NCBI GenBank assembly: GCA_905215775.1
Contig: CAJMRM010000006.1
Span: 1 to 64,000, forward strand
Origin: an uncultured bacterium
Lineage (GTDB): Bacteria > Bacillota > Clostridia > Lachnospirales > Lachnospiraceae
Reading direction: 5' to 3'
Length of the DNA stretch: 64,000 bases
Every line of letters starts with the position of its first letter. Position 1 is the stretch's first letter. Both the position numbers and the translations under genes were made by a program. The notes beneath the pieces are model-generated. The model was not told the DNA's origin, searched no databases, and worked only from the letters and a program-made list of their open reading frames with translations. This document shows, in pieces, positions 15,969 to 23,961 of this stretch.

Positions 15969-16988
15969 TTAAAATTGTTTCAGGAATCTTATGTCGTTTT
16001 CGTAGAGGAGGCGCATGTCGTCGATCTCGTATTTTAACAGGGCGATACGCTCTAAGCCTACGCCGAAGGCAAAGCCTGTATATTCCTCCGGATCGATGCC
16101 GCACATTTCCAGGACGTGGGGGTGTACCATACCGCAGCCTAAGATCTCGATCCAGCCGGAGCCCTTACAGAACCGGCAGCCCTTGCCGCCGCATTTGAAG
16201 CAGCTTACATCCACCTCAGCGCTGGGCTCTGTGAACGGGAAATGGTGGGGACGGAATTTTACTTTGGTATCCTCCCCAAACAGCTCCTTGGCAAACTCTG
16301 CCAGGGTTCCCTTAAGGTCGGCAAAAGTGATGTGCTTATCGATCACCAGGCCCTCGATCTGATGGAAGGAGGGAGAGTGGGTGGCATCCACCTCATCGGA
16401 ACGGAATACACGTCCCGGAGCGATCATTCGGATCGGCGGCTTCTGCTTTTCCATGACCCTGGCCTGTACCGGAGAGGTCTGGCTTCTCAAAAGGATGCTG
16501 TCATTAATATAGAAGGTATCCTGCTCGTCCCGGGCCGGATGTCCCTTGGGGATGTTCAGCTTCTCGAAGTTGTACAGGTCATATTCTACCTCCGGTCCTT
16601 CCACCACCTCGTAGCCCATGCCCACGAAGATCCGCTCCACTTCCTCCAGAGCGATGGTGTTGGGATGCTTATGGCCTGTGTTGGCCTTCTTTGCCGGAAG
16701 CGTTACATCGATCACTTCCCGCTTCATCTGCTCCTCCCGGGCCTTTTTTGCCAGGGCTGCTTTCGTTTCCTCCAGCCGCTCCTCAATGAGGGCGCGTACC
16801 TCGTTGACCATCTGGCCCACCTTGGGCCTCTCTTCCGGAGCCACATCCTTCATGCTCTTTAACACGGTGGTCAGCTCACCTTTTTTTCCCAGGTATGCCA
16901 CCCGGATCTCATTTAACTTTTCCAGAGCGTCTGAGGCGTCAATTTTTGCCAGCGCCTCCGATTTGATCTTCTCTAACTGTTCTTTCAT
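15969..16988 (-). CDS. pheS: Phenylalanyl-tRNA synthetase alpha subunit
   Basis: A 339-residue catalytic subunit, of usual length. It has an N-terminal coiled coil (about 1-90) and a class II synthetase core. Motif 2 is visible in APGRVFRSDEVDATHSPSFHQIEGLVID, then the zinc-ribbon-like CFKCGGKGCRFCKGSGW and motif 3 (FAFGVGLERIALLKYEIDDMR). It charges tRNA-Phe. The start is the ATG at 16988, because the upstream ATG (17000) belongs to the SD itself (ATGGAGGAGC). Transcription is controlled by the T-box that begins about 170 nt upstream. Confidence 0.96.
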   Translation of the reverse strand: MKEQLEKIKSEALAKIDASDALEKLNEIRVAYLGKKGELTTVLKSMKDVAPEERPKVGQMVNEVRALIEERLEETKAALAKKAREEQMKREVIDVTLPAKKANTGHKHPNTIALEEVERIFVGMGYEVVEGPEVEYDLYNFEKLNIPKGHPARDEQDTFYINDSILLRSQTSPVQARVMEKQKPPIRMIAPGRVFRSDEVDATHSPSFHQIEGLVIDKHITFADLKGTLAEFAKELFGEDTKVKFRPHHFPFTEPSAEVDVSCFKCGGKGCRFCKGSGWIEILGCGMVHPHVLEMCGIDPEEYTGFAFGVGLERIALLKYEIDDMRLLYENDIRFLKQF

Positions 16989-17157
16989 ATGCTCCTCCAT
17001 TTCAGTTTTTCAATTCTTCAAGGAAATTTCCAACATTCTTTTCTCTGCCTCCGGTACATGAAATCCCGCCGATGGGACCCTGTATCCAGCAGCAGGGCCC
17101 GGCCCATGGCGTTTCCCATGGGAGATCCTGCTGCCGCCGGACGGATGGCCTTATGGC

Positions 17158-17440
17158 AATAAAAAATCCCCGATACGTTTTCCTTAAACGTATCAGGGAC
17201 GAAAATTCCGCGGTACCACCCTAATTCCTGCCTCTGGCAGACACTTTCCTCTTCACCTAACGCGTGAACCACGTCATAGCCTACTTGCGGCCCTTATCCG
17301 TTTCAGCCATGCAGCTCCGGTGGGAAATTAGGCCTTCCTGTCTGAACCTGGGATGCTTCCAGCCGATGACATCCCTTCTCTGTCGGAAAACAGGCGCCCT
17401 GTACACCTTCCATGCCTTTTAAAGATTTAACTGCTGTTTT
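17158..17440 (-). promoter_or_regulatory. T-box riboswitch, phenylalanine specifier, upstream of pheST
   Basis: The antiterminator core AGGGTGGTACCGCGG (17225-17211) and the terminator CCTGATACGTTTAAGG..ACGTATCGGGG plus TTTTTT (about 17197-17158) are clear. Stem I carries an AGAGA-type motif and a GGCTGGAAGC distal segment. The specifier is read as TTC (17326-17324), 5 nt before GGAGC, which fits Phe. Uncharged tRNA-Phe would stabilise the antiterminator and allow pheST transcription. Confidence 0.93.
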
Positions 17441-17442
17441 AT

Positions 17443-17471
17443 ATATTAGCCGCATCTTCTGGAAAAGTCAA
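17443..17471 (-). promoter_or_regulatory. Promoter of the T-box-pheST operon
   Basis: TTGACT (17471-17466), 17-nt spacer, TAATAT (17448-17443). Confidence 0.8.
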
Positions 17472-17521
17472 CCCCTTCCCGCTGTTTCCTCCCTAAAATC
17501 CATTCCGGCCTCAGCGATTCA

Positions 17522-17550
17522 TTGACATCTTTTACTTTTTATGGCATTAT
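17522..17550 (+). promoter_or_regulatory. Promoter of mgsA
   Basis: TTGACA (17522-17527), 17-nt spacer, CATTAT (17545-17550). It is divergent from the pheST promoter, 51 nt away. Confidence 0.75.
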
Positions 17551-17572
17551 TAGCCCAAAGGAGGAAACAATT

Positions 17573-18037
17573 ATGGATTATCTGACACTTACCATTGGAA
17601 AGCAGAAAAACATTGCTCTTATTGCCCATGACAGCAAAAAACATGAGCTCATCGACTGGTGCAGCGCCCACAAGGAAATCTTAAAGCACCATTTCCTCTG
17701 CGGAACCGGAACCACGGCCCGGATGGTCACCGATGCCACCGGACTTCCGGTCAAAGGCTATAACAGCGGCCCCCTGGGCGGCGACCAGCAGATCGGTGCA
17801 AAGATCGTGGAAGGCCGCGTGGACTTTGTGGTCTTTTTCTCCGATCCGCTGACCGCCCAGCCCCACGATCCGGATGTCAAGGCGCTCCTTAGGATCGCCC
17901 AGGTCTACGACATCCCCATCGCCAATAACAAGGCCACCGCCGATTTCCTCATCACTTCTCCGTTTATGAATTCTGAGTATGAGCACACGGTCATCAATTT
18001 CCAGCAGAATATTGAAGACCGGGCCGGGCGGCTGTAA
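17573..18037 (+). CDS. mgsA: Methylglyoxal synthase
   Basis: A 154-residue enzyme that converts dihydroxyacetone phosphate to methylglyoxal and phosphate, a bypass relieving sugar-phosphate stress. The family signature is complete: IALIAHDSKKHELIDW, HFLCGTGTT, and GYNSGPLGGDQQIGA with the catalytic Asp at residue 71 as in E. coli MgsA. FFSDPLTAQPHDPDVKALLR follows. The start at 17573 is preceded by AAAGGAGG; the frame is open further upstream but crosses the promoter. It is monocistronic, with a terminator at its 3' end. Confidence 0.95.
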   Translation: MDYLTLTIGKQKNIALIAHDSKKHELIDWCSAHKEILKHHFLCGTGTTARMVTDATGLPVKGYNSGPLGGDQQIGAKIVEGRVDFVVFFSDPLTAQPHDPDVKALLRIAQVYDIPIANNKATADFLITSPFMNSEYEHTVINFQQNIEDRAGRL

Positions 18038-18050
18038 AGCCGCCCTTTTC
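18026..18050 (+). terminator. Terminator of mgsA
   Basis: GGGCGGCT and AGCCGCCC pair around GTAA, followed by TTTTC. The 5' arm overlaps the mgsA stop region. Confidence 0.75.
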
Positions 18051-18405
18051 ATCCCTTCATCTTCGGCCGGAACACCAGGGATCCCAGATAGCCAAATACC
18101 AGGGCTCCGGAGATCCCCACAGCGCTGGCCGTAAATCCGCCTTTAAAGATTCCCAGGATTCCGTCCTCGCCCATGGCCTTTGCGATTCCCTTCCATAATG
18201 TATTCCCAAATCCAGTCAGAGGTACTGTGGCTCCAGCCCCGGCCCATTGGGCAAAGGGCTCATAAATTCCCAGAAAGCCCAGGACAGCTCCGGTGACCAC
18301 CAGAAGCACCATGATCCTTCCCGGCATCAGCTTCGTCCGGTCCAGCAGAAGCTGAACTGCCGCACAGATCAGTCCTCCTGTCAGAAACGCCCGCATATAT
18401 TCCAT
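18049..18405 (-). CDS. spoVAE: Stage V sporulation protein AE (SpoVAEb type)
   Basis: A 118-residue membrane protein with three to four hydrophobic segments and the SpoVAC/AE family pattern (FLTGGLICAAVQLLLDRTK, WAGAGATVPLTGFGNTLWKG, GGFTASAVGISGALVFGYLGS). SpoVA proteins form the channel that moves Ca-dipicolinic acid into the forespore and out at germination. It follows spoVAD by 39 nt and converges on mgsA. Its sequence resembles SpoVAC at 21531-21989, as expected for these paralogues. Confidence 0.88.
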   Translation of the reverse strand: MEYMRAFLTGGLICAAVQLLLDRTKLMPGRIMVLLVVTGAVLGFLGIYEPFAQWAGAGATVPLTGFGNTLWKGIAKAMGEDGILGIFKGGFTASAVGISGALVFGYLGSLVFRPKMKG

Positions 18406-18444
18406 TTTACATCCGCCTTTCCTATTGTTTTCTTTGCTTTCCGG

Positions 18445-19473
18445 TCACTCCGGCCTCTCCAGGATCACCCCGTGGGCAATGCCCGGAACACTTCTTCCTT
18501 CATTAAAGCTGACCGTGGAAAGCAGCGCTCCTGTGGGTATAAAAAGGACTCTCTTCCACTCCCCCCGCTGAAGCTTAGGAAGGATATAGCCACAGAGGAC
18601 CGCCGCAGAACAACCGCAGCCGCTTCCGCCGGCATGGGTATCCTGGGTATTTTCGTCAAAGATCTCGATCCCGCAGTCCATATACCGGCTTTCAATGTCA
18701 TGACCGGCCTTTAACAGATAATCCAGCAGCAGCCTGCGCCCCACCGCTCCCAGATCTCCGGTGATGATCCTGTCATAATATGCCTCATCCACTCCCAGAT
18801 CCCTGAAATTAGTGACAATGGTATCCAGGGCGGCCATGGCCATGGCTGCCCCCATATTCATGGAGTCCTTAAAATCCATATCCACGATCTTTCCGGTGGT
18901 GATCCCGGCCACCCGGGCCAGAGGACTCTTCCCCCCGCCTCTTTTTCCAAGGATCACAGCCCCGCAGCCAGTGACCGTCCAGGTGGCTGAAAACGGGCGC
19001 TGGTTCCCATATTCCAGCGGAAACCGGAACTGCTTTTCCGCCGACGCAAAATGGCTGGAGGCCGTCACCAGAACCTGATCGGCAAAATCCCCGGCCACTG
19101 TCATGGAGCCCAGCTGCAGCCCCTCTCCCATGGTGGAACAGGCGCCGTAAAGCCCGAACATGGGAAATTCCAGGTCCATGCTCCCGAAGGAGGTGGCGAT
19201 CAGCTGGGCCAGAAGATCGCCTCCAAAATAATACCGGACCGCCTCCTTCTCCAGCCCGCTTTTTTCGATGGCCAGCCGGGCCGTCCTGGTCTGGAGCTCG
19301 CTTTCCGCCTCCTCCCAGGTCCGCTTTCCCAGCATGGAATCCATCTCGATCCGGTCAAAATATTCCCCCAGCGGCCCCTCTCCCTCTTTTTTTCCCACCA
19401 CCGAAGCGGCGGAAAGGACCAGCGGAGGATCCTCATATAACAGACTGGCTCTTCCTCTTTTACTCGTTCCCAT
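18445..19473 (-). CDS. spoVAD: Stage V sporulation protein AD
   Basis: A 342-residue thiolase-fold protein of usual SpoVAD length. Typical stretches are VGKKEGEGPLGEYFD, GDLLAQLIATSFG, GLYGACSTMGEGLQLGSM and GGSGCGCSAAVLCGYILPKLQRGEWKRVLFIPTGALLS. In Bacillus, SpoVAD binds dipicolinic acid directly as part of the SpoVA channel. Here it is cut off from spoVAC by a 2-kb peptide-binding-protein gene and two terminators, so it needs its own promoter. No clean sigma-G promoter is visible in the 200 nt upstream (a CATAATT at about 19533-19539 lacks a good -35). Confidence 0.93.
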   Translation of the reverse strand: MGTSKRGRASLLYEDPPLVLSAASVVGKKEGEGPLGEYFDRIEMDSMLGKRTWEEAESELQTRTARLAIEKSGLEKEAVRYYFGGDLLAQLIATSFGSMDLEFPMFGLYGACSTMGEGLQLGSMTVAGDFADQVLVTASSHFASAEKQFRFPLEYGNQRPFSATWTVTGCGAVILGKRGGGKSPLARVAGITTGKIVDMDFKDSMNMGAAMAMAALDTIVTNFRDLGVDEAYYDRIITGDLGAVGRRLLLDYLLKAGHDIESRYMDCGIEIFDENTQDTHAGGSGCGCSAAVLCGYILPKLQRGEWKRVLFIPTGALLSTVSFNEGRSVPGIAHGVILERPE

Positions 19474-19599
19474 ATTCCCATCGCCTTTCCGTTTCGATTC
19501 TTTATCCTCCAGTATTCCCGGCTTTCATGGAAATTATGTCCCAGCAGAGCCGAAGAGCATCGTTGGTACAAAATATATCTTCTGATCAAAAGCTGTATA

Positions 19600-19655
19600 A
19601 AAAAGCCCTGAGGTCTCCTCCGCAAGGAGGACACCCCAAGGCTGGCTCTTTTATC
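19600..19655 (-). terminator. Terminator of the peptide-binding lipoprotein gene
   Basis: AGCC..CTTGGGGTGTCCTCC pairs with GGAGGAGACCTCAGGGCT around TTGC, followed by TTTTTTAT on the minus strand. Confidence 0.85.
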
Positions 19656-19675
19656 CGGCTGTATTAGGAACGTTC

Positions 19676-21274
19676 CTATTCCCAGCTCATTTTGTGATAA
19701 TATGTAGATCCCGCCGCGTTGATATTGAAGCCCTTCAGCCCTTTCTTATACGCGCGGATATTGTTTCTTACGAACAGGGGCGCCTGCGGGCAAAGCTCAT
19801 TGACTGCGTTGCTCAGCTCTGTGACCGCCTTCTCGTTCTCCTCCGGATCCAGCGTTGTCTGTACCTTTTCGATCAGGGCATCGATCTCCGGATCGTTCAG
19901 CCTGGTCTTATTGGAGCCGTTGATGGACATGGAGTGGTAAACACCCTGGGAGTATGCCAGTACGGAAGATGCTGTGTAGTTTCCGATGGCTGCCTGATAA
20001 TCTCCCGTTGCGGTCACATCCAGATAGGTGGCAAGGTCCATGGACTCCAGGGTCGTTTCGATCCCCAGATTTTCCTTCAGACAGCTCTGGATTACCTGGC
20101 CCTGGCGGAGCTTCATATCGTCAGAACAGATGATCGCAAAGCCGCAGTCAGCCGGATCCAGACCCGAAGCGGCAAGATATTCCTTTGCCTTTTCCACATC
20201 ATAGGTCATGGCTCCCGTATCGGTTACGCCGTTGAAGCAGCCTGGGAGCATGAAATCGCTGACGCTTCCGGTTCCCTGTAAGGATACCTGGATCACAGCC
20301 TCTTTATCGATCGCAGAGGCGATGGCCCTTCTGAAATCTGCGTTATTAAAGGGAGCGATCTCATTGTTGATCATCATCCACTGATGGGTGGTTCCGGCCT
20401 CGTTGAACACCTCCAGGCTCGGATCCTCTGTAAGACGGGTAAGATCTGTGGTCTCCACGTCTACCACCAGATCCACTTCTCCTGTTTCCAGCGCCATGGT
20501 ACGGGAGGAGCCCTCCGGGATCACCTTCCAGATCACATGCTTGATGGGAGCTGCGCCGCCCCAGTAATCCTCAAAGGCCTCGTATTCGATGCTCTCGCCC
20601 TTTTTCCATTCCACCAGCTTATATGGACCGGTTCCGATGGGCTCTTTATTGAAGTCATGGCCGCTCTCGATCAGGTCTGCCGGCAGGACCGCGTTTCCAT
20701 GGTGGCAGAGGTCATAAAGGAGACCGGACTGGGGGCCGTCCGTGGTGATCTTGACCGTATAGTCGTCCACGATCTCCACTGTACCGGTGGACTGCCCGTA
20801 CTGGGAAACCTGAGGGGATTCCTTACAGAGATCCAGGGACGCCTTCACGTCTCTGGCCTTCATTTCCTGGCCATTGTGGAACTTTACGCCTTTTCTTAAA
20901 TGGAACAGCCATTCCGTATCGCTTACGATCTCATAGCTTTCGCACAGGGACGGCTGGGGAGAAAGATCGTCTCCCGTGGAGAACAGGCGGTCATGGGTCA
21001 TGGTATTCAGATAGTCTCCCGCCGTTGCATTATGAAGATGTGTGGTCATACTGGGAGCTTCGTTGGCCGTAGCGATGATCAGCGTATCCTTCACAGCGGC
21101 GCTGCTGTTCTCAGCCTTTCCAGCTTCCTGGGACGCTCCGGCTTCCGTTTTCTCCGTCTCGGCAGAGGCGCTTTCGCTCTCCTTGGGAGCAGGGCTTCCG
21201 CAGCCTGTAAATAAACCTGCTGCCATTGTCAGTGCCAGAGCAGACGCAAGTCTGCGCATCTGTTTTTTCCTCAT
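19676..21274 (-). CDS. ABC transporter substrate-binding lipoprotein, peptide/nickel family (SBP family 5)
   Basis: A 532-residue secreted lipoprotein. The signal peptide MRKKQMRRLASALALTMAAGLFTGC has lipobox FTGC, followed by a Ser/Glu/Ala linker (about 25-60). The rest is an SBP_bac_5 domain, with NTMTHDRLFSTGDDLSPQPSLCESYEI, FHLRKGVKFHNGQEMKARDV and IGTGPYKLVEWKKGESIEYEAFEDYWGG. Family members deliver oligopeptides, nickel or similar ligands to Dpp/Opp-type permeases. No permease or ATPase genes are nearby, so it is an orphan binding protein. AAGGAG precedes the chosen ATG by 7 nt. It has its own promoter and terminator and interrupts the spoVA cluster. Confidence 0.9.
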   Translation of the reverse strand: MRKKQMRRLASALALTMAAGLFTGCGSPAPKESESASAETEKTEAGASQEAGKAENSSAAVKDTLIIATANEAPSMTTHLHNATAGDYLNTMTHDRLFSTGDDLSPQPSLCESYEIVSDTEWLFHLRKGVKFHNGQEMKARDVKASLDLCKESPQVSQYGQSTGTVEIVDDYTVKITTDGPQSGLLYDLCHHGNAVLPADLIESGHDFNKEPIGTGPYKLVEWKKGESIEYEAFEDYWGGAAPIKHVIWKVIPEGSSRTMALETGEVDLVVDVETTDLTRLTEDPSLEVFNEAGTTHQWMMINNEIAPFNNADFRRAIASAIDKEAVIQVSLQGTGSVSDFMLPGCFNGVTDTGAMTYDVEKAKEYLAASGLDPADCGFAIICSDDMKLRQGQVIQSCLKENLGIETTLESMDLATYLDVTATGDYQAAIGNYTASSVLAYSQGVYHSMSINGSNKTRLNDPEIDALIEKVQTTLDPEENEKAVTELSNAVNELCPQAPLFVRNNIRAYKKGLKGFNINAAGSTYYHKMSWE

Positions 21275-21393
21275 ACTTGTTCTCCTTCTCTTTTTCATTT
21301 TATTTGCATGCCGCGACACAATGCATTTTATTATAATTCAAAAGATTTATACATTTCAAATTTTTTATTCAAATAATCTTTCTCCACTCCATC

Positions 21394-21422
21394 AATATAG
21401 CAAAAACAGACAAATAAACCAA
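21394..21422 (-). promoter_or_regulatory. Promoter of the peptide-binding lipoprotein gene
   Basis: TTGGTT (21422-21417), 17-nt spacer, TATATT (21399-21394), in a markedly AT-rich gap that leaves a leader of about 110 nt. Confidence 0.5.
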
Positions 21423-21458
21423 GTAAATTCTATATTTTTTTACATTTTCCACAAAATA

Positions 21459-21507
21459 AAAAAGGATACTGTAAAAGCGGCTCCAACGCCTGCCTTTGCA
21501 GCATCCT
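21459..21507 (-). terminator. Terminator after spoVAC
   Basis: AGGATGCTGCAAAG and CTTTTACAGTATCCT pair across an irregular loop, followed by TTTTTTATTTTG. It ends the spoIIA-spoVAC transcript. Confidence 0.75.
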
Positions 21508-21530
21508 GTTTTCCAGCTTCCGTATCCGGA

Positions 21531-21989
21531 TCAGAGCGGAAGGATCCCCATGGCCCCTCCGATCCAGTATGCCAGTCCCAGCGCCCAGCTGGCAAAGATC
21601 CCATACAGGATCACCGGCCCGGCGATGGTAAAGATCTTGCAGCCGATGCCGAACACATGGCCCTCCGACCGGTATTCAATGGCTGCGGCCGCCACGGAAT
21701 TGGCAAAGCCTGTGATGGGAACCAGGGCTCCCGCGCCTGCGAACTTCACGATCCTCTGATAAAGGTTAAGCCCCGTCAGGACCACGCTGGCAGCGATGAG
21801 CGTTAAGGTGGTCCAGGCCGCGGCCGTCTCCTTTTCCATTCCCATGGAGCCGTAAAAGCCCAGACATGCCTGGCCCGCCGCACAAATCGCTCCTCCCGCC
21901 AGAAATGCCCTCAGCATATTTTTTACCGTGCTGTGGACCGGCGTGACCTCCTTTACATACGTTCCGTATTCTTTTTTCTCGATCTCCAT
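21531..21989 (-). CDS. spoVAC: Stage V sporulation protein AC
   Basis: A 152-residue membrane protein with about four hydrophobic segments and the SpoVAC signature (RAFLAGGAICAAGQA, LNLYQRIVKFAGAGALVPITGFANSVAAAAIEYRSEGHVFGIG). In Bacillus SpoVAC acts as a mechanosensitive channel component for dipicolinate. Its ATG overlaps the spoVAB stop (TGATG) and GGAGG lies 6 nt before it. A terminator follows, and spoVAD is 2 kb away. Confidence 0.93.
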   Translation of the reverse strand: MEIEKKEYGTYVKEVTPVHSTVKNMLRAFLAGGAICAAGQACLGFYGSMGMEKETAAAWTTLTLIAASVVLTGLNLYQRIVKFAGAGALVPITGFANSVAAAAIEYRSEGHVFGIGCKIFTIAGPVILYGIFASWALGLAYWIGGAMGILPL

Positions 21990-22414
21990 CAGTTACCTCC
22001 AAATCCTCTGGAAAAATAGACCATGGCCCCCGCGAATTTCCCGGCGGCAATGGAAAGGATCAGATATTGGATCCCCACCGAAAGCCGCAGGCGCCGGCCC
22101 AGCACCGGAAGGGCCTTTAAGGTCTCTGCCAGCGACATCACCAGGCACCCCACGAACACTCCGGAGGCAAGCCCCCACAGAGCCAGGAAAAACGTCCCGG
22201 CTCCCGCCAGGGGCCACTGGAACAGATCCATCAGGTTTCCAGCCGTTCCTCCCAGGATCAGCATGGTCTCATAAAGGATCACATGACCTTTTGTATGCGT
22301 CGCTCCCATGAGCCGCGGAAACACGCCGATGATGGCCAGAAAGGCAAAGATCCCTGCGGCGATGACGCCTCCGGAGCTGAGACCGATGAAAAAAAGCGCC
22401 AGCCTACCGTACAT
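21989..22414 (-). CDS. spoVAB: Stage V sporulation protein AB
   Basis: A 141-residue membrane protein with four to five hydrophobic segments, matching SpoVAB in length and in stretches such as GLSSGGVIAAGIFAFLAIIGVFPRL and LAETLKALPVLGRRL. It is part of the spore Ca-dipicolinate uptake machinery. The ATG at 22414 is chosen because GGGAGG lies 9 nt upstream; it overlaps the end of spoVAA by 11 nt. The upstream in-frame start at 22441 lacks a ribosome-binding site. Confidence 0.88.
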   Translation of the reverse strand: MYGRLALFFIGLSSGGVIAAGIFAFLAIIGVFPRLMGATHTKGHVILYETMLILGGTAGNLMDLFQWPLAGAGTFFLALWGLASGVFVGCLVMSLAETLKALPVLGRRLRLSVGIQYLILSIAAGKFAGAMVYFSRGFGGN

Positions 22415-23033
22415 CGGTCTGCGCCTCCCTTCTCCCGGCATTCTGGATCAGCGTCTTGTCCAGGTTTTCCTCATAAAGACGCATCTCCACCTCAATGGGC
22501 GTTGGGTCCACCGTGATCTTCCAGGAGGCAAAGTGGTTGAAAAACACCAGGATTCCCAGCGAGAGCCCTGCCGAATAAGAGATCTCCAGAAGGGTGATCC
22601 CCTGGGGCTCCGTTCCCATAATAAGCCGGTACAGATTCCCGAACACGTCGGTGACGTTGGCGTCGTTATTAAAGGTCATAATGGCAAAGGCTGCCCCGCA
22701 GAAGGAAACCGCTGATACAAAGGACGTTTTCAGCCATTGGAATACCGCCCTTCTTTTTATGCGGGGCTTATATAAAACGACAAAGTCCGTTTCCCCGACG
22801 CTGCTCACCTGGATGGAGGAGCCTGTCCCTTCCAGTTCCTCCAGAAGGTCCATGACGCTCCCCACATAAGAGCCCTCCCGGTCCCGGTCCTTAAAGGTTG
22901 TGACCTTAATGGACCTGATCCTGGCCTCCACTGACCGATTCTGGCAGTGGACCCGGGCGATATCCTTTATCCTTACCTCCGGCTCATACACCTCCGTGCT
23001 CTGGGAAAGCTTTATATAGACCGTATCGCTCAA
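22404..23033 (-). CDS. spoVAA: Stage V sporulation protein AA
   Basis: A 209-residue protein with a soluble N-terminal domain (about 1-90, VYIKLSQSTEVYEPEVRIKDIARVHC) and two membrane segments in the C-terminal half (about 105-125 and 150-170). This matches SpoVAA, an accessory membrane protein of the SpoVA complex. It starts at TTG (23033-23031), overlapping the TGA of a 50-residue upstream gene (TTGA), so it is translationally coupled to that gene. Confidence 0.88.
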   Translation of the reverse strand: MSDTVYIKLSQSTEVYEPEVRIKDIARVHCQNRSVEARIRSIKVTTFKDRDREGSYVGSVMDLLEELEGTGSSIQVSSVGETDFVVLYKPRIKRRAVFQWLKTSFVSAVSFCGAAFAIMTFNNDANVTDVFGNLYRLIMGTEPQGITLLEISYSAGLSLGILVFFNHFASWKITVDPTPIEVEMRLYEENLDKTLIQNAGRREAQTDVR

Positions 23034-23182
23034 AGCTCCACCAGCTTCCCGTCTTCGTGGAATACCAGAGTTCCCTCCGGTCCCTCCTCCGCTCCCTGCA
23101 TCCCGCAGATCATATACCAGACCATCAATATAATGGCCGCAAAAAACATTGCCGATGCAAAAATCTGAAGTCCGTGTTTCAT
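23030..23182 (-). CDS. 50-residue single-pass membrane protein upstream of spoVAA
   Basis: It reads MKHGLQIFASAMFFAAIILM, continues VWYMICG and has an acidic tail ending EDGKLVEL. One membrane helix spans about residues 8-28, and the tail is probably outside. GAAGGAGAGACC lies before the ATG at 23182. The stop overlaps the spoVAA TTG start by four nt, and a sigma-G-type promoter lies 28 nt upstream, so it is the first gene of the spoVA transcript. I recognise no family; position suggests a forespore membrane role. Confidence 0.7.
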   Translation of the reverse strand: MKHGLQIFASAMFFAAIILMVWYMICGMQGAEEGPEGTLVFHEDGKLVEL

Positions 23183-23209
23183 TGGTCTCTCCTTCTTTCC
23201 TTTTATCCC

Positions 23210-23238
23210 TAGTATGCGCAGACTCTGTTTTTTTATTC
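23210..23238 (-). promoter_or_regulatory. Sigma-G/sigma-F-type promoter of the spoVA genes
   Basis: GAATA (23238-23234) fits the -35 GHATR and CATACTA (23216-23210) fits the -10 CATNHTA, with a 17-nt spacer. The -35 overlaps the sigF stop codon. In Bacillus, spoVA is a sigma-G operon. Confidence 0.7.
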
Positions 23239-23961
23239 CATCATCCGCTCCCTCAGCTGTCTCAGGATCCGTTTTTCCAGCCTGGAGACCTGCACCTGGG
23301 AAATCCCCAGCTCCGATGCAATGACCGTCTGGGTCTTATTTTCAAAATACCGCTTTAAGATGATCTGCTGCTCCTGCTCTCCCAGATCCTTTAAAAGCTC
23401 CGTCAGGACCATACGGTTTAACACACGGTCATTTTCTGAATTTTTTTCTGCGATCCGGTCCATGAGGCAGCCGCCGTTCTCATCGTCGCGGCCCATCGGC
23501 CGGTAAATGGATTCCACCTCCGCTCCCGCCTCCAGGGACGCCGCCACCTCCTCGCGGCTGGCTCCCACCTCCCTCGCCAGCTCCTCGATGGTGGGCTCTC
23601 TGCCCAGGGAAAACTCCAGCCGTTCCCTGGCTGCCCCGGTCCTGGCGGCCAGCTCCTTTAAGGGGCGGCTCACCTTGATCATCCCGTCGTCCCGAAGAAA
23701 CCGCCGGATCTCCCCGGTGATCATGGGGACCGCGTAGGTGGAGAGCTTCACGTCCATGGACAGATCAAACTTGTCAATGGCCTTCATGAGCCCGATGCTC
23801 CCGATCTGGAACAGATCCTCCAGCTCATAGCCGCGGCCGGAAAACCTCCGGACGATGCTCCAGATCAGCCCCATGTTCTCTGTCACCAGCGCATCCCTGG
23901 CTTCCTTATCTCCCTGGTGTGCCCGTCTGATATACTCCATGGTGTCTGTCATCCGCGTCAC
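23233..23961 (-). CDS. sigF: Forespore sigma factor SigF (SpoIIAC)
   Basis: A 242-residue sigma-70-family protein. Region 2 is visible in NMGLIWSIVRRFSGRGYELEDLFQIGSIGLMKAIDKFD, region 3 in SRPLKELAART and LGREPTIEELAREVGASREEV, and region 4 ends QTVIASELGISQVQVSRLEKRILRQLRERM. SigF directs the first forespore genes and is held by SpoIIAB. The GTG at 23961 overlaps the spoIIAB stop (GTGA); an ATG three codons later has a better SD (AGGTG) and may be the true start. Confidence 0.95.
   Translation of the reverse strand: MTRMTDTMEYIRRAHQGDKEARDALVTENMGLIWSIVRRFSGRGYELEDLFQIGSIGLMKAIDKFDLSMDVKLSTYAVPMITGEIRRFLRDDGMIKVSRPLKELAARTGAARERLEFSLGREPTIEELAREVGASREEVAASLEAGAEVESIYRPMGRDDENGGCLMDRIAEKNSENDRVLNRMVLTELLKDLGEQEQQIILKRYFENKTQTVIASELGISQVQVSRLEKRILRQLRERMME

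Noticed and set aside
15697..16104. 136-codon N-terminal extension of pheT
   Set aside because: It crosses the hairpin element, overlaps the pheS 3' end, has no ribosome-binding site, and the family N-terminus starts at 15696 with AGGAG.
15350..16198. 282-codon plus-strand open frame across pheT/pheS
   Set aside because: It is antisense to both synthetase genes, with Arg/Ser-rich composition typical of a shadow frame and no SD.
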